A DNA stretch of 64,000 nucleotides from Halovivax cerinus. GTDB taxonomy: Archaea > Halobacteriota > Halobacteria > Halobacteriales > Natrialbaceae. Shown piece by piece: positions 1-9,123 of this stretch. The stretch spans positions 1,302,001-1,366,000 of the forward strand of contig NZ_CP101824.1 in the NCBI RefSeq assembly GCF_024498195.1. Direction: 5' to 3'. The notes under the pieces were generated by a model. It had not been told where the DNA came from, ran no database searches, and was given only the letters and a program-made list of their open reading frames with translations. Numbering within the stretch: position 1 is the first letter of the stretch; each line of letters opens with the position of its first letter. The position numbers and the translations under genes were made by a program.

Positions 1-25
1 CGTGCCAGGCCCGGTGAACGGCTCG

Positions 26-667
26 TCAGCCCGACATGTGTTCCTCGGCGAACCAGTGGATGACGTGATCCTCCGCGCGGTGGAGCACGTCGCTGGCCGT
101 CGAGTTGGCGACCCCGAGTCGGTCGGCGACGTCGCCCAGCGTCGCTTCGCGCGGCGTCCGGTAGTAGCCCGCCTCGACCGCCTCCCGGAGCACCGCTCGC
201 TGGCGGTCGGTGAGCAACCGGTCGGCCTGGCTCGCGTCGATCTCGCGGACGTGGTCGATGGTGAACCCGATGCCGAGATCCTCCAGTTGTGTCCGGAGCG
301 CCGAGAGCCGGCTCTGTGAGGTCGTCACCTCCCACGTCGCCCGTCCATCCTGGATGTCGAACGGCATCTCGAGCGGCACGCCGGCACGCCAGACGGGCAA
401 GAGGGGAAGCGGATTCGTCGTTTCGACCTGGAGGAGCGCCTCGTCGTCGTGCTTCCAGAGGAGTTCGAGCCGTTCGACCGTCTCGCGGGCCTGTATCTCG
501 GTGATGATCGGAAGCGGGTCGCTCGCGACGAGGCGGACGAGGCCGATCCCGACATCGTCACCCGGCGTTCCGGTGACGACCTGGAAGACCGTCGCCGGGT
601 GCTGTCTCGAAAGTTCACCGATCCAGGTGTGGGCGGGAATATCGATCGTCAGCTTCGCGTGGGGCAT
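26..667 (-). CDS. HTH-10 (bacterio-opsin activator type) transcription regulator
   Basis: A 213-residue DNA-binding regulator. The C-terminal third, from about residue 155, carries the HTH-10 signature of haloarchaeal bacterio-opsin activator homologues: LTDRQRAVLREAVEAGYY, then TLGDVADRLGVANSTASDVL and a short amphipathic end. The N-terminal two thirds resemble the sensor part of this family (YATP-like beta-rich, ligand unknown). I chose the ATG at 667 (MPHAKLTIDI) because the open frame upstream is arginine/proline-rich, has no family character and reads through the 27-base repeats. A TATA-like palindrome lies 44-55 bases upstream. It is divergent from the RND exporter, which it could regulate; that is inference only. 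Confidence 0.88.
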   Translation of the reverse strand: MPHAKLTIDIPAHTWIGELSRQHPATVFQVVTGTPGDDVGIGLVRLVASDPLPIITEIQARETVERLELLWKHDDEALLQVETTNPLPLLPVWRAGVPLEMPFDIQDGRATWEVTTSQSRLSALRTQLEDLGIGFTIDHVREIDASQADRLLTDRQRAVLREAVEAGYYRTPREATLGDVADRLGVANSTASDVLHRAEDHVIHWFAEEHMSG

Positions 668-710
668 TTCGTGTGCGATCGTATGGCCCGGCGAAGAATA
701 ACGCCACCTT

Positions 711-722
711 CGAATATATTCG
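711..722 (-). promoter_or_regulatory. Palindromic TATA element of the HTH-10 regulator
   Basis: CGAATATATTCG is a perfect 12-base palindrome in an AT-rich patch 44-55 bases upstream of the regulator start. It would place transcription start near base 690, with a short leader. Its symmetry also makes it a candidate autoregulatory site. Confidence 0.45.
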
Positions 723-825
723 TACCACCCTCGAACGTTCGCCCGTTCGGCTACCCGGACGCCACCCCTACGCGGCGGTAATGGGAACACTCGTTTCACA
801 GCCGGACGGCACGGCACCGAGACCG

Positions 826-933
826 GGGCTGAAAGATGGCTCCGATCGGTTGGGGCCGAAAGATCGCTCGGATCGGTTGGGACTGAAAGACGATACCGAT
901 CGATTGGGGCTGGAAGACGGTTCCGATCGGTTG
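826..933. repeat. 27-base tandem repeat, four copies
   Basis: Four consecutive 27-base units start at 826, 853, 880 and 907. Each runs from a GGGCTGAAAGA-type start to a CCGATCGGTTG-type end, with a few substitutions between copies. The array fills the divergent interval between the HTH-10 regulator and the RND exporter. It can be read without stops on the minus strand, but the encoded peptide looks non-biological. Confidence 0.9.
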
Positions 934-989
934 GGGCCATCGCGGCTGTCGCGACGCGACGTGGTCACCACTCGCCGGGTGAGCGCCAG

Positions 990-3659
990 ATGACGGCGGG
1001 AATCGCGCGTTTCGTCGCCGACAACGCACGCCTGGTCGTCGTGGTCATGCTGGTCGCCTCGGCCGTCGTTGGCGCCGGCGTGCCGATGGTCGAGCGCTCG
1101 ACGTCGCTCGATCAGTTCCAGACGGACGCGGCGGCGGCCGATGCCGCGGACTACGTCGACGCGAACTTCTCCGCCGATGGGGCCGAAACCACGACCGCGC
1201 AGGTCGTCATACAGGACGAGAACGTCCTGGATCGTGAGACGCTCGTCGCCGTGCTCGAGTACGAACGCGCCCTGCGAGACGACGAAACGGTCGACGAGAC
1301 GCTCGTCGAGACCCGGAGCGTGGCGAGCCTGGTCGCGACCGCGGCGATCCGTGAGGACCGTGAGCGGGCGAACGCGACGCAGAACGGAACGACGCCGTCT
1401 GATGCGAACGAGACGCGGGACGGAACGGCACCGTCCGACGGGAGTGCGACTCCGGCAGACGGTGAGCGAGCGCCCAACATCGACGCCCAGATCGACGCAC
1501 TCCGGTCGCGCTCCGACGACGAGGTCGAACGGTTCGTGGGAGACGTCCTCGCCGGTGACGGAAATCGATCGTCGCAGGCGCTCACACTCCTGCCCGACTA
1601 CTACGAGCCGGGATCGACCGAGACGAACGCGACACTGCTGGTGGTCACGCAGGAGTCGCCCGGCGCCTCGTTCGCCCCGGGTGACGCACCGGACGAGATC
1701 GAAGCGTCCCAGACGGCCATGCAGGACCTCGCGCCGGACGACGGCTCGATGTCCGTGCTCGTCTACGGCGACGGGATCGTCTCCACGGAGATCACCGACT
1801 CGATGGTCGACAGCGTGACGCTCGTGGGACCGCTCGCCATCGCCTTCGTCCTGGTCGTCCTCGTGGTCGTCTACCGGGATCTCCTCGACATCCTGCTCGG
1901 GCTCGCCGGGGTCGCGCTCGTCCTCGTCTGGACGTTCGGCGCGATGGGCTGGGCCGGCATCCCGTTCAGTCAGCCGTTCGTCGTCGTGCTCGTCTTGCTG
2001 ATCGGGCTCTCGATCGACTACGGCCTCCACGTCGTCATGCGCTATCGCGAGGCCCGAGCCGCCGACGAGTCCGCACCCAGTCGCGCGATGGCCGTCGCGC
2101 TCGGCAGCGTCGGCGTCGCCCTCGTCTACGTGACGATCACCACCGTCATCGGCTTCCTCTCGAACCTGACGAGCCCGCTGGGCATCTTCCGGGATCTCGG
2201 CCTCGTCAGCGCGATCGGCATCGTGGCCACGCTGGCGGTCTTCGGCCTCCTCGTCCCCGCGCTGAAGGTCGAACTCGACGCGTTCCTGGAAGCTCGCGGC
2301 GTCGATCGCGCGCACCCGGCGGTCGGCACGGGTCGCGGACCGATCAACCGCCTCCTCGGCGTCGGGGCGACGCTCGCCGCGTGGGCACCCGCAGCCGTCA
2401 TCGTCGTCGCACTCGTCGTCAGCGGCGTCGGCGCCTACGGCGCGACGACGGTCGACGCCAGCTTCGAGCAATCCGACTTTCTGGCCGAAGACCCCGACGA
2501 CTGGCTGAAAGACCTGCCCGAACCCGTCGCACCCGGGACCTACACGGCCGAGCGGGCGATCGACACGCTCGAGGCGGACTTCGTCAGGCGAGACACGACG
2601 GCTTCGATCCTTCTCAGGGGCGACGTCACCGACCCCGCGACGCTGGATCGTCTCGACGCGGCGCGGGCCACCGCCGGCGATGCGAGCGCGACCGAGACCT
2701 ACGCCGACGGCGAGCCGGCGGTCACCGACCCGATCACGGTGATGGACCGCGTCGCGGCCGAGAACCCGTCGTTCGCGGCGACGCTGTCGGCCGCCGACAC
2801 GGACGGCGACGGCGTTCCGGACCGGAACGTGACCGGTGTCTACGACGAGCTCTTCCGGGTCGCGCCCGACGACGCCTCGAACGTCGTCCACCGCGAAGAC
2901 GGGTCCTACGAGGCGCTCCGGATGGTCGTGACCGTCGACGGGAGCGTCGACGATGCGGTCGTCCACGAGGAATTGGACGCGGTCGCCGCCGAGGCAGCGC
3001 ACGATGGGAGCGCCACGGATCCCGATGGGGTCGGGGCGGACTCCGACGGTTCCGACGCAGCCGGTGACGGCGCCGCCGCGGACCACGCAGGCGTCACCGC
3101 GATCGCGACGGGCGACGTCGTCGTCAACCGAATCACGGCCGACCAGCTCGCGGAGACGGCGATCACGAGCCTGCTCGTCGCGCTGGCGGCCGTCATGATC
3201 GTCCTCGCGGTCGCCTACCGCCTCACCGAGGGAAGCGCCTCCCTCGGCGTCGTCACCATCCTCCCCGTCGCGGCCACCCTGACGTGGGTGCTCGGGACGA
3301 TGGCACTGCTCGACATCCCCTTCAACATCGTCACCGGCATGATCACCGGCCTCACGATCGGCCTCGGCGTGGACTACAGCCTCCACGTCAGCGAACGGTT
3401 CGTCCAGGAACTCGCGGAGGCGGACACGACCGCCGCGGCGCTTCGAGAGACCGTCACCGGCACCGGCGGCGCCTTGCTCTCGAGTGCGGCGACGACCGCG
3501 AGCGGGTTCGCCGTCTTGCTCGTCGCGATCTTGCCTTTCCTCCAGTCGTTCGGGCTCATCACCGCGCTGACGATCGTGTACGCCGTTCTCGCCAGCGTGT
3601 TCGTCCTGCCGAGTCTGCTGGTGGTCTGGGCACGGGTTGGGGGTCGATACGTCCCGTGA
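990..3659 (+). CDS. RND superfamily (MMPL-type) exporter
   Basis: An 889-residue integral membrane protein with the duplicated RND layout: a TM helix at residues 10-30, a large extracellular loop, a five-helix bundle at about 270-430, a second helix near 470, a second large loop, and a final bundle from about 710 on. Each half carries the family motif: GLSIDYGLHVVMRY in the first and GLGVDYSLHVSERF in the second. The loops are acidic and rich in N-x-T/S sites, as expected outside a halophile. It is likely a proton- or sodium-driven exporter of lipid or a small molecule; the substrate is unknown. It is a single gene, divergent from an HTH-10 regulator. Confidence 0.9.
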   Translation: MTAGIARFVADNARLVVVVMLVASAVVGAGVPMVERSTSLDQFQTDAAAADAADYVDANFSADGAETTTAQVVIQDENVLDRETLVAVLEYERALRDDETVDETLVETRSVASLVATAAIREDRERANATQNGTTPSDANETRDGTAPSDGSATPADGERAPNIDAQIDALRSRSDDEVERFVGDVLAGDGNRSSQALTLLPDYYEPGSTETNATLLVVTQESPGASFAPGDAPDEIEASQTAMQDLAPDDGSMSVLVYGDGIVSTEITDSMVDSVTLVGPLAIAFVLVVLVVVYRDLLDILLGLAGVALVLVWTFGAMGWAGIPFSQPFVVVLVLLIGLSIDYGLHVVMRYREARAADESAPSRAMAVALGSVGVALVYVTITTVIGFLSNLTSPLGIFRDLGLVSAIGIVATLAVFGLLVPALKVELDAFLEARGVDRAHPAVGTGRGPINRLLGVGATLAAWAPAAVIVVALVVSGVGAYGATTVDASFEQSDFLAEDPDDWLKDLPEPVAPGTYTAERAIDTLEADFVRRDTTASILLRGDVTDPATLDRLDAARATAGDASATETYADGEPAVTDPITVMDRVAAENPSFAATLSAADTDGDGVPDRNVTGVYDELFRVAPDDASNVVHREDGSYEALRMVVTVDGSVDDAVVHEELDAVAAEAAHDGSATDPDGVGADSDGSDAAGDGAAADHAGVTAIATGDVVVNRITADQLAETAITSLLVALAAVMIVLAVAYRLTEGSASLGVVTILPVAATLTWVLGTMALLDIPFNIVTGMITGLTIGLGVDYSLHVSERFVQELAEADTTAAALRETVTGTGGALLSSAATTASGFAVLLVAILPFLQSFGLITALTIVYAVLASVFVLPSLLVVWARVGGRYVP

Positions 3660-3721
3660 TCGTCGTACGGCGAGACGATCGGGAGAGAGGTGGAACGTCA
3701 GTCGTGTGGGTTCAGGCCGTC

Positions 3722-4591
3722 TCAGAGGTCGGCGCGCTCGAAGCGCCAGTAACCGATCGCGAGCGGGACGACGATCCAGAGCGCGAGGATGACGAACGCG
3801 AACCAGTGCTGGAGGTAGAACGGTTCGCTCACCGTACCAATCCCCTCCGGATTCGAAAGCGCCCGCTGGCCCAGCACTGCGCTCGAGGCGTTCGGGACCT
3901 CGTCGTGGACGATCGAGAGCAGCGCGAGCAGCGTATCCTGAAAGACGGTGAACAGGTGGAACCGCTGGACGAACAGCAGGGCGTCTCCGGAGAGGAGATC
4001 CAACCGACCGTTGATCGAGGTGACGATCCCCGACCACGTGTACAGCAGGATGAAGACGATCACGCCGCCGACGGTCGCTCGCGTCTCAGTGGTGACGAGG
4101 GCTGACAGCCCGATCCCGACGGCAACGAACACGATACCGAACAGCACCGTCATGACCGTCAACCCGGCCAGTTCCTGGCCCGGGACGGTGCCGAACTGCG
4201 TGGACAGGATGGCCGCCCCGGGGACGAAGCCGACGAGGATCGCCACTGTCAGGAGGAGCGACCTGCCGAGGAACTTCCCGAAGAGCACTTCGAACCGGCT
4301 GTGTGGCAACGAGAGCAGGATCTTGATACTACCCAGCTCACGCTCGCGGACGATCGATTTGACACTGACGACCAGTCCGGTGATGGGTATCAGGAAGAAT
4401 ATCGCCGGCAACGCCGAGATGGCGAAGAGGAGCGTGACCTCGAGGTCGGTCGGAGCTCCCGATGTTTCGCCCCCTGCAAACAGCCACGAGATTCCCCCGA
4501 CGCTGAGGACGAACAGCACCATCAGCCCCCAGAGCAGCTTCGAGCGGATGCCGTCCATGACGTCCTTCTTCGCGACGGCGACGGTACTCAT
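3722..4591 (-). CDS. ABC-2 type transporter permease
   Basis: A 289-residue membrane protein with about six TM helices. The first is near residues 20-38, followed by a cytoplasmic stretch with the ABC-2 hallmark VSVKSIVRERELGSIKILLS (about 75-95) and a C-terminal helix ending in YWRFERADL. This pattern fits the NosY/CcmB-like ABC-2 exporters of haloarchaea. Its ATG overlaps the stop of the upstream ATPase gene by four bases (ATGA), so the two are translationally coupled and form one exporter. The substrate is unknown. Confidence 0.9.
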   Translation of the reverse strand: MSTVAVAKKDVMDGIRSKLLWGLMVLFVLSVGGISWLFAGGETSGAPTDLEVTLLFAISALPAIFFLIPITGLVVSVKSIVRERELGSIKILLSLPHSRFEVLFGKFLGRSLLLTVAILVGFVPGAAILSTQFGTVPGQELAGLTVMTVLFGIVFVAVGIGLSALVTTETRATVGGVIVFILLYTWSGIVTSINGRLDLLSGDALLFVQRFHLFTVFQDTLLALLSIVHDEVPNASSAVLGQRALSNPEGIGTVSEPFYLQHWFAFVILALWIVVPLAIGYWRFERADL

Positions 4592-5520
4592 GCCGTCACC
4601 TCCGCCTTCTCGGTCGTGTACGCGCGGAAGACCTCTTCCAGGGATGCCTCCTCGGTCGAGAAGTCCTCGACGACGAGTCCGGCGTCTTCGAGCGCGGAGA
4701 GCACTGCGGTCTTCGACCCGCTCGTCGAGACGACTACCGTCGGGACCGCTGCGGAGCCGTCCGGTTCGGCGCTGTGTACGCCGTCGACGCGCCTGACGGC
4801 GTCGAGTGCGTCCTGATCGGGCCGGTCGACCTTGATTCGGAGCGTCTCGCCGCCGGAGACCGAGTCGCGCAGTCCCTCGATCGTGTCTTCGGCGACCAGG
4901 TGCCCCTCACGGACGATGCCGACACGGTCGCAGACCGCTTCGACCTGCCCGAGGATGTGACTCGAGAAGAACACGGTCGCGCCGCGATCTGCCTCCTCCC
5001 GGACGAGTTCGCGCATCTCGCGGGCCCCGTTGGGGTCGAGCCCGGTGGTCGGTTCGTCGAGGATCAGCAGGTCGGGATCGCCGACGAGCGCCATCGCGAG
5101 GAGGAGTCGCTGGGACATCCCCTTGGAGTAGCCGCCGGCCTTACGGTCGGCGTCCGCTGCGTCGAGACCGACGCGTTCGAGGAGGACGTCGGGGTCGTCG
5201 GCCGCGTTCTTCGACTCGATGGCGAACTCGAGGTGCTGACGGCCCGTCAGCCGGGCGTAGGTCTGATAGCCTTCCGGGAGCACGCCGATCCGCCGTCGAA
5301 TCGCCTTGCTCTCGGTCCGGGCGTCCATTCCGAGGACCGAAATCTCGCCCGCGGTGGGGGTGACGAAGTCGAGGACCATGTTGATCGTCGTCGACTTTCC
5401 CGCGCCGTTCGGGCCCAGGAAGCCGAACACCTCGCCCCGTTCGACCGTCAGGGAGAGGTCGTCTACGGCGACGACGTTTCCGTAACGCTTGGAGACGCCG
5501 TCGATGGAGAGCGGTACCAT
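4588..5520 (-). CDS. ABC transporter ATP-binding protein
   Basis: A 310-residue ATPase. Walker A GPNGAGKST is at about residues 36-44, the signature YSKGMSQRLLLA is near 135-147, and Walker B LLILDEPTTGLDP is near 155-168, followed by the switch histidine in FFSSHILGQVEAVCDRV. The C-terminal 90 residues form the regulatory extension usual for ABC-2 exporters. I chose the ATG at 5520 (MVPLSIDGVSKRYG) because family homology begins there; the earlier in-frame codon at 5583 adds a basic, non-conserved tail and lies upstream of the TATA box. It is the first gene of a two-gene operon with the permease. Confidence 0.92.
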   Translation of the reverse strand: MVPLSIDGVSKRYGNVVAVDDLSLTVERGEVFGFLGPNGAGKSTTINMVLDFVTPTAGEISVLGMDARTESKAIRRRIGVLPEGYQTYARLTGRQHLEFAIESKNAADDPDVLLERVGLDAADADRKAGGYSKGMSQRLLLAMALVGDPDLLILDEPTTGLDPNGAREMRELVREEADRGATVFFSSHILGQVEAVCDRVGIVREGHLVAEDTIEGLRDSVSGGETLRIKVDRPDQDALDAVRRVDGVHSAEPDGSAAVPTVVVSTSGSKTAVLSALEDAGLVVEDFSTEEASLEEVFRAYTTEKAEVTA

Positions 5521-5543
5521 ACCTGGCCGTTCACAACGTCCGG

Positions 5544-5554
5544 GTAAATATTTT
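5544..5554 (-). promoter_or_regulatory. TATA box of the ABC exporter operon
   Basis: AAAATATTTAC, read on the minus strand, lies 24-34 bases upstream of the ATPase start. This is the spacing expected for a leaderless haloarchaeal transcript. Confidence 0.6.
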
Positions 5555-5642
5555 GTCAATCGTCTACGAAAGAAGAATCCCAATTTCCTCCCATACGGAC
5601 CTGTCCGTGGCGATACGGGCCAAATCGTCCGGGGCCGACAAG

Positions 5643-6029
5643 TCAGATCGGTTCGTCGGGTTCGTGCGAATCGGCGACCCGGGCCGCTTCGCTCGCGTAT
5701 CGCTCGCGTGTCGCCGCGTCGGTCACCGGTTCGAGTGCGTCGGTCGGGAGATCGACCGCTGCCGTCGCAGCGGCGTCTCCACCCAGACTGGCGGCACTCC
5801 GCTCTTTGCGCCGGTAGCGGTCACCGTCGGGCGTCGCGTAGACGAGCGTCACGAGGTTCCGGTCGTCGAAGGTTCGTTCGACGAGCCAGCAACGGACGGT
5901 CTCGCCGTCCCCGTCGTCACCTGTCTCGGCCGTCGCGTCGTCTTCGGTCACGTCCGCCGCTTCGACGGCCGGCGTGGTGAACGTGTCGGCTGGATCAGAT
6001 CCGAGCCGCTTCCAGTAGGGCGCCCCTAT
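5643..6029 (-). CDS. Conserved haloarchaeal protein of unknown function (start uncertain)
   Basis: The minus-strand frame encodes an acidic protein with a plausible halophile core: YWKRLGSDPADTFTTPAVE, an Asp/Glu-rich linker, ETVRCWLVERTFDDRNLVTLVYATPDGDRY and a C-terminal helix ending in ADSHEPDEPI. I know no function for it. No ATG, GTG or TTG sits where the protein should start. The nearest in-frame ATG (6260) would overlap the divergent membrane-protein gene by 180 bases. An ATA codon at 6027-6029, just before GAPYWKRL, is given here as a provisional start. Either an unusual start codon is used, or the gene lost its start. Confidence 0.55.
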   Translation of the reverse strand: MGAPYWKRLGSDPADTFTTPAVEAADVTEDDATAETGDDGDGETVRCWLVERTFDDRNLVTLVYATPDGDRYRRKERSAASLGGDAAATAAVDLPTDALEPVTDAATRERYASEAARVADSHEPDEPI

Positions 6030-6080
6030 CGGGCAGCACGGCCGGGACGTTATTCCTCCCCGAAGTCGAAGTGCACATCG

Positions 6081-6749
6081 ATGCCCCGTCGCGACGGTGT
6101 CGGCGTCGCCGGTCGGTCTCCGGAGCGAGCGGATCCGAACGCGGTGGCCTGGCGCGATCGCGTCGAGGAACTCCTGCTGGCCGGCGAACGAATCAGAGAG
6201 CGCGTGACGGCCGGCGAGCACGGACTCGTCGTGACCAGCCACCGCGTCCTCGCGTTCCACCCACCATCGGCCGACGGGCCGCGATTTCGTGCCGTCGATC
6301 GGCCGAACGCCGTCGCCGTTCGGACCGAGACCCGGGAGTCGCTCCGCTCGCTCGGCTGGGCCGTCGCCCTCGCGACGGTCGGGACGCTCGTCGCGTTCGT
6401 CGGCGTCTCGGTGGACTTCGCGGGCCTGCTCCCGACGGTCGAGGCGACCGGACCGATGGCCGGTTCGGTGGGTGGGACGCTCGCGACGCTTTCGACGGTG
6501 CTCGTCGCGCTCGGTCGCCTCGTCGTGCTGGTCGGTCTCGTGACGATTCTCGCCGGTCTCGTCGCGTTCGGCCGGTATCTCAGGGGTCGCCGCGAACGAC
6601 TGGTCGTCGCCGTCTCGGGCGCGGCCGATCTGTCGGTCCCGCCACCCGACGAACCGGAGCGGGCCGTCGACGCGCTCGCGCGAGCGATCGAGCGCCCGCC
6701 GGCCCCCGACGGCGACGATCGCGCCGTGACGGACGACGCGTTACGCTGA
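6081..6749 (+). CDS. Two-TM membrane protein with PH-like N-terminal region
   Basis: A 222-residue protein. Residues 25-80 (VEELLLAGERIRERVTAGEH, then LVVTSHRVLAF) look like a bacterial PH-type domain, where a 'turn on gene product, define localisation' beta sheet begins with an ER-x-R motif. They are followed by two hydrophobic segments at about 95-120 and 135-170, then a basic RGRRERL and a soluble acidic tail. Function is unknown; a membrane-associated scaffold is plausible. It ends 27 bases before uvrC on the same strand, so cotranscription is possible. The ATG at 6081 is the first in-frame start after the divergent gene. Confidence 0.7.
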   Translation: MPRRDGVGVAGRSPERADPNAVAWRDRVEELLLAGERIRERVTAGEHGLVVTSHRVLAFHPPSADGPRFRAVDRPNAVAVRTETRESLRSLGWAVALATVGTLVAFVGVSVDFAGLLPTVEATGPMAGSVGGTLATLSTVLVALGRLVVLVGLVTILAGLVAFGRYLRGRRERLVVAVSGAADLSVPPPDEPERAVDALARAIERPPAPDGDDRAVTDDALR

Positions 6750-6776
6750 AACCGTTCGACGCCCTATCCGGGTTCG

Positions 6777-8513
6777 ATGCAGCCGACGTCGGTTCGCGAG
6801 CGAGCCGGTGACCTCCCGATGGAGCCGGGCGTCTACCAGTTTGTAGACGGAGAGACGACGCTGTACGTCGGGAAGGCCGTCGACGTCCGCTCGCGGGTCC
6901 GCTCCTACGCCGACCCCCGAAGCGCGCGTATCGCGCGGATGGTCCGCGAGGCCGACGCGATCGACGTGGCCGTCACGGACACGGAGACCCAGGCGCTGTT
7001 GCTCGAGGCGAACCTCATCAAGCGCCACCAGCCCCGCTACAACGTCCGGCTCAAGGACGACAAGTCCTACCCGATGGTCCAACTCACGGACCACGACGTG
7101 CCACGAATCGAAATAACGAGAGATCCCGACGAGTCGGCCACGGTGTTCGGCCCCTACACCAAGAAGACGCGGGTCGAGACGGTCGTGAAGGCCCTGCGCG
7201 AGACGTACGGAATCCGCGGCTGTTCCGATCACAAGTACAGCGGCCGGGAGCGCCCCTGCCTCGACTTCGAGATGGGCCTCTGTACCGCCCCCTGCACCGG
7301 GGAAATTGCCGAAGCGGCGTACCGTGAGGCCGTCGGACCCGTCCGACGATTTCTGGAGGGTGAGACGGGACTCCTCGCCGATCCGCTCGAGTCGGGGATG
7401 GAAGCGGCGGCCGCCGAGAACAACTTCGAGCGCGCGGCGAACCTGCGAGACCGCCTCGCGGCAGTCCGGCGGTTCCACGGCGAGGGCGGCGAGGCCGTTC
7501 AGGCCCACGGCGGCGAGGACACGGTCGACGTCCTCGGGGTCGCCATCGAGGGCGAGGAGGCGACGGTCGCCCGACTGCGCTCGGAGGGTGGCAAGCTCGT
7601 CGACCGGGACCGCTTCACGCTCGCAGCTCCCTACGGCGCGGACGACGGTGTCCCGACCGTGATCGCCGCGTTCGTCGTCCAGCACTACGCCGAGCGTGAC
7701 CTCCCGGATGCACTCTTGCTCCCCGAGCGCCACGGCGACGCGGAGGTCGCTGCCTGGCTCGATGCGGAGGGCGTCGCCGTCCGGGTGCCCGGTGCCGGCC
7801 GGGAAGCGAAACTGATCGACCTCGCGCTGAAGAACGCCCGGCGGAACGTCGGCGGTCGCGACGAGTGCGGCATGCTCGCCGACGCGCTCGAAATCGACAG
7901 CGCCCGTCGGATCGAGGGGTTCGACGTGAGCCACGCCCAGGGCACCGCCGCGGTGGGGAGCGACGTCACCTTCGTCGGCGGGAGCGCCGAGAAGGCGGAC
8001 TACCGCCGCAAGAAACTCGACGACGAGAACGACGACTACGCGAACATGCGCCGACTGATCGCCTGGCGGGCGGCCCGCGCCGTCGAGGGTCGCGACGACC
8101 GACCCGATCCGGACCTCCTCCTGATCGACGGCGGGAAAGGGCAACTCGAGGCGGCGCGCGAGGCCTTGAAGGCGGAAGGCTGGGACGTCCCCGCGGTCGG
8201 CCTCGCGAAGTCCGAAGAGCGCGTGATCACACCGGATCGCGAGCACCCGTGGCCCAGCGACGCACCGCACTTGCACCTCCTCCAGCGCGTGCGTGACGAG
8301 GCCCACCGTTTCGCCGTCCAGTACCACCAGACGATCCGCGACGAGGTGACGACGGTGCTGGACGACGTCCCGGGAATCGGTCCCGAGACGCGCAAGCGCC
8401 TCCTCGGCCGCTTCGGCAGCGTCGAGAACGTCCGCGAGGCGAGCCTCGCGGACCTGACGAGCGTCGACGGCGTCGGCGAGAAGACCGCCGAGACGGTCAA
8501 GTCGCGTCTGTGA
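6777..8513 (+). CDS. uvrC: Excinuclease ABC subunit C
   Basis: A 578-residue UvrC, the dual-incision nuclease of nucleotide excision repair. The N-terminal GIY-YIG nuclease domain starts at MEPGVYQF, with [13 protein letters not shown] following. A cysteine-rich stretch ([13 protein letters not shown]) is at about 160-175, and a UVR-type UvrB-contact helix ([14 protein letters not shown]) is near 215-228. The RNase H-like second nuclease domain contains [16 protein letters not shown] and [11 protein letters not shown]. Two helix-hairpin-helix motifs end the protein ([14 protein letters not shown] and [13 protein letters not shown]). uvrB lies about 7 kb away on the opposite strand, so they are not an operon. 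Confidence 0.97.
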   Translation: MQPTSVRERAGDLPMEPGVYQFVDGETTLYVGKAVDVRSRVRSYADPRSARIARMVREADAIDVAVTDTETQALLLEANLIKRHQPRYNVRLKDDKSYPMVQLTDHDVPRIEITRDPDESATVFGPYTKKTRVETVVKALRETYGIRGCSDHKYSGRERPCLDFEMGLCTAPCTGEIAEAAYREAVGPVRRFLEGETGLLADPLESGMEAAAAENNFERAANLRDRLAAVRRFHGEGGEAVQAHGGEDTVDVLGVAIEGEEATVARLRSEGGKLVDRDRFTLAAPYGADDGVPTVIAAFVVQHYAERDLPDALLLPERHGDAEVAAWLDAEGVAVRVPGAGREAKLIDLALKNARRNVGGRDECGMLADALEIDSARRIEGFDVSHAQGTAAVGSDVTFVGGSAEKADYRRKKLDDENDDYANMRRLIAWRAARAVEGRDDRPDPDLLLIDGGKGQLEAAREALKAEGWDVPAVGLAKSEERVITPDREHPWPSDAPHLHLLQRVRDEAHRFAVQYHQTIRDEVTTVLDDVPGIGPETRKRLLGRFGSVENVREASLADLTSVDGVGEKTAETVKSRL

Positions 8514-8642
8514 GGCCGGAATTCTGGATGCGAGCCGATTCGCAGCTGTGAAGGAGATCCCGACGTGGAACCCGCTACACGCGATCGGTTCGCGAACCGA
8601 CGGGTGCATACCTCTTTGCCGATCCGCGACCTGTGTTACGCT

Positions 8643-8939
8643 GTGGCAAACGACGACTCGATCGACGACCTGCTCGACGAACTCGACGCGCACGGGGACT
8701 TAGATACCGCAGAACAGGTACTCTCCATCCGGACCGAGTCCAGACGCTACGGCAAGCCCGTCACCATCGTCGAGGGATTCGACTTGCCCGCAGACGAGGT
8801 CCAGTCCATCGCTTCGGATCTGAAGAGCGCGATGGGGACCGGGGGAACCGTCGACGACGGCGCGATCGAACTCCAGGGTGACCACCGGGACCGGGTGCCG
8901 GAACTGCTTCGCGACCGGGGGTTCCGGGTCGAGGCGTAG
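8643..8939 (+). CDS. Translation initiation factor eIF1/Sui1 family protein
   Basis: A 98-residue protein with the Sui1 fold signature: QVLSIRTESRRYGKPVTIVE, then GFDLPADEVQSIASDLKSAM, GTGGTVDDGAIELQGDHRD and a final RVPELLRDRGF. Archaeal Sui1 helps the small ribosomal subunit scan for and check the start codon. I chose the GTG at 8643 (VANDDSIDDLLDEL) because homologues are about 97 residues long and start with a similar acidic helix. An upstream in-frame ATG at 8565 would add 26 basic residues not typical of the family. Confidence 0.9.
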   Translation: MANDDSIDDLLDELDAHGDLDTAEQVLSIRTESRRYGKPVTIVEGFDLPADEVQSIASDLKSAMGTGGTVDDGAIELQGDHRDRVPELLRDRGFRVEA

Positions 8940-9123
8940 CAGGTCGATATGTCGTATCCGACGGCGAAATACGCCCCTTTCGTCTCCAGTCGAGTACCGA
9001 CAGGGTCGACGCCGTCGGTGATGCCGAACACGGGGCCGCCGATAACTCGAACGAATACATACTCGTTCCGGAATAACCAAATTTTGCAGGTAGTTCATTA
9101 CGGTCTGCACCGGAGTGTCTCGT

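Noticed and set aside
768-4037. A 1089-residue open frame on the minus strand opposite the RND exporter.
   Set aside because: It is an antisense shadow of a GC-rich gene. Composition is Arg/Asp/Gly-rich without domains, while the plus frame has clear RND motifs.
6741-8693. A 650-residue minus-strand frame opposite uvrC.
   Set aside because: It is a shadow of the unmistakable UvrC frame and has no recognisable domain.
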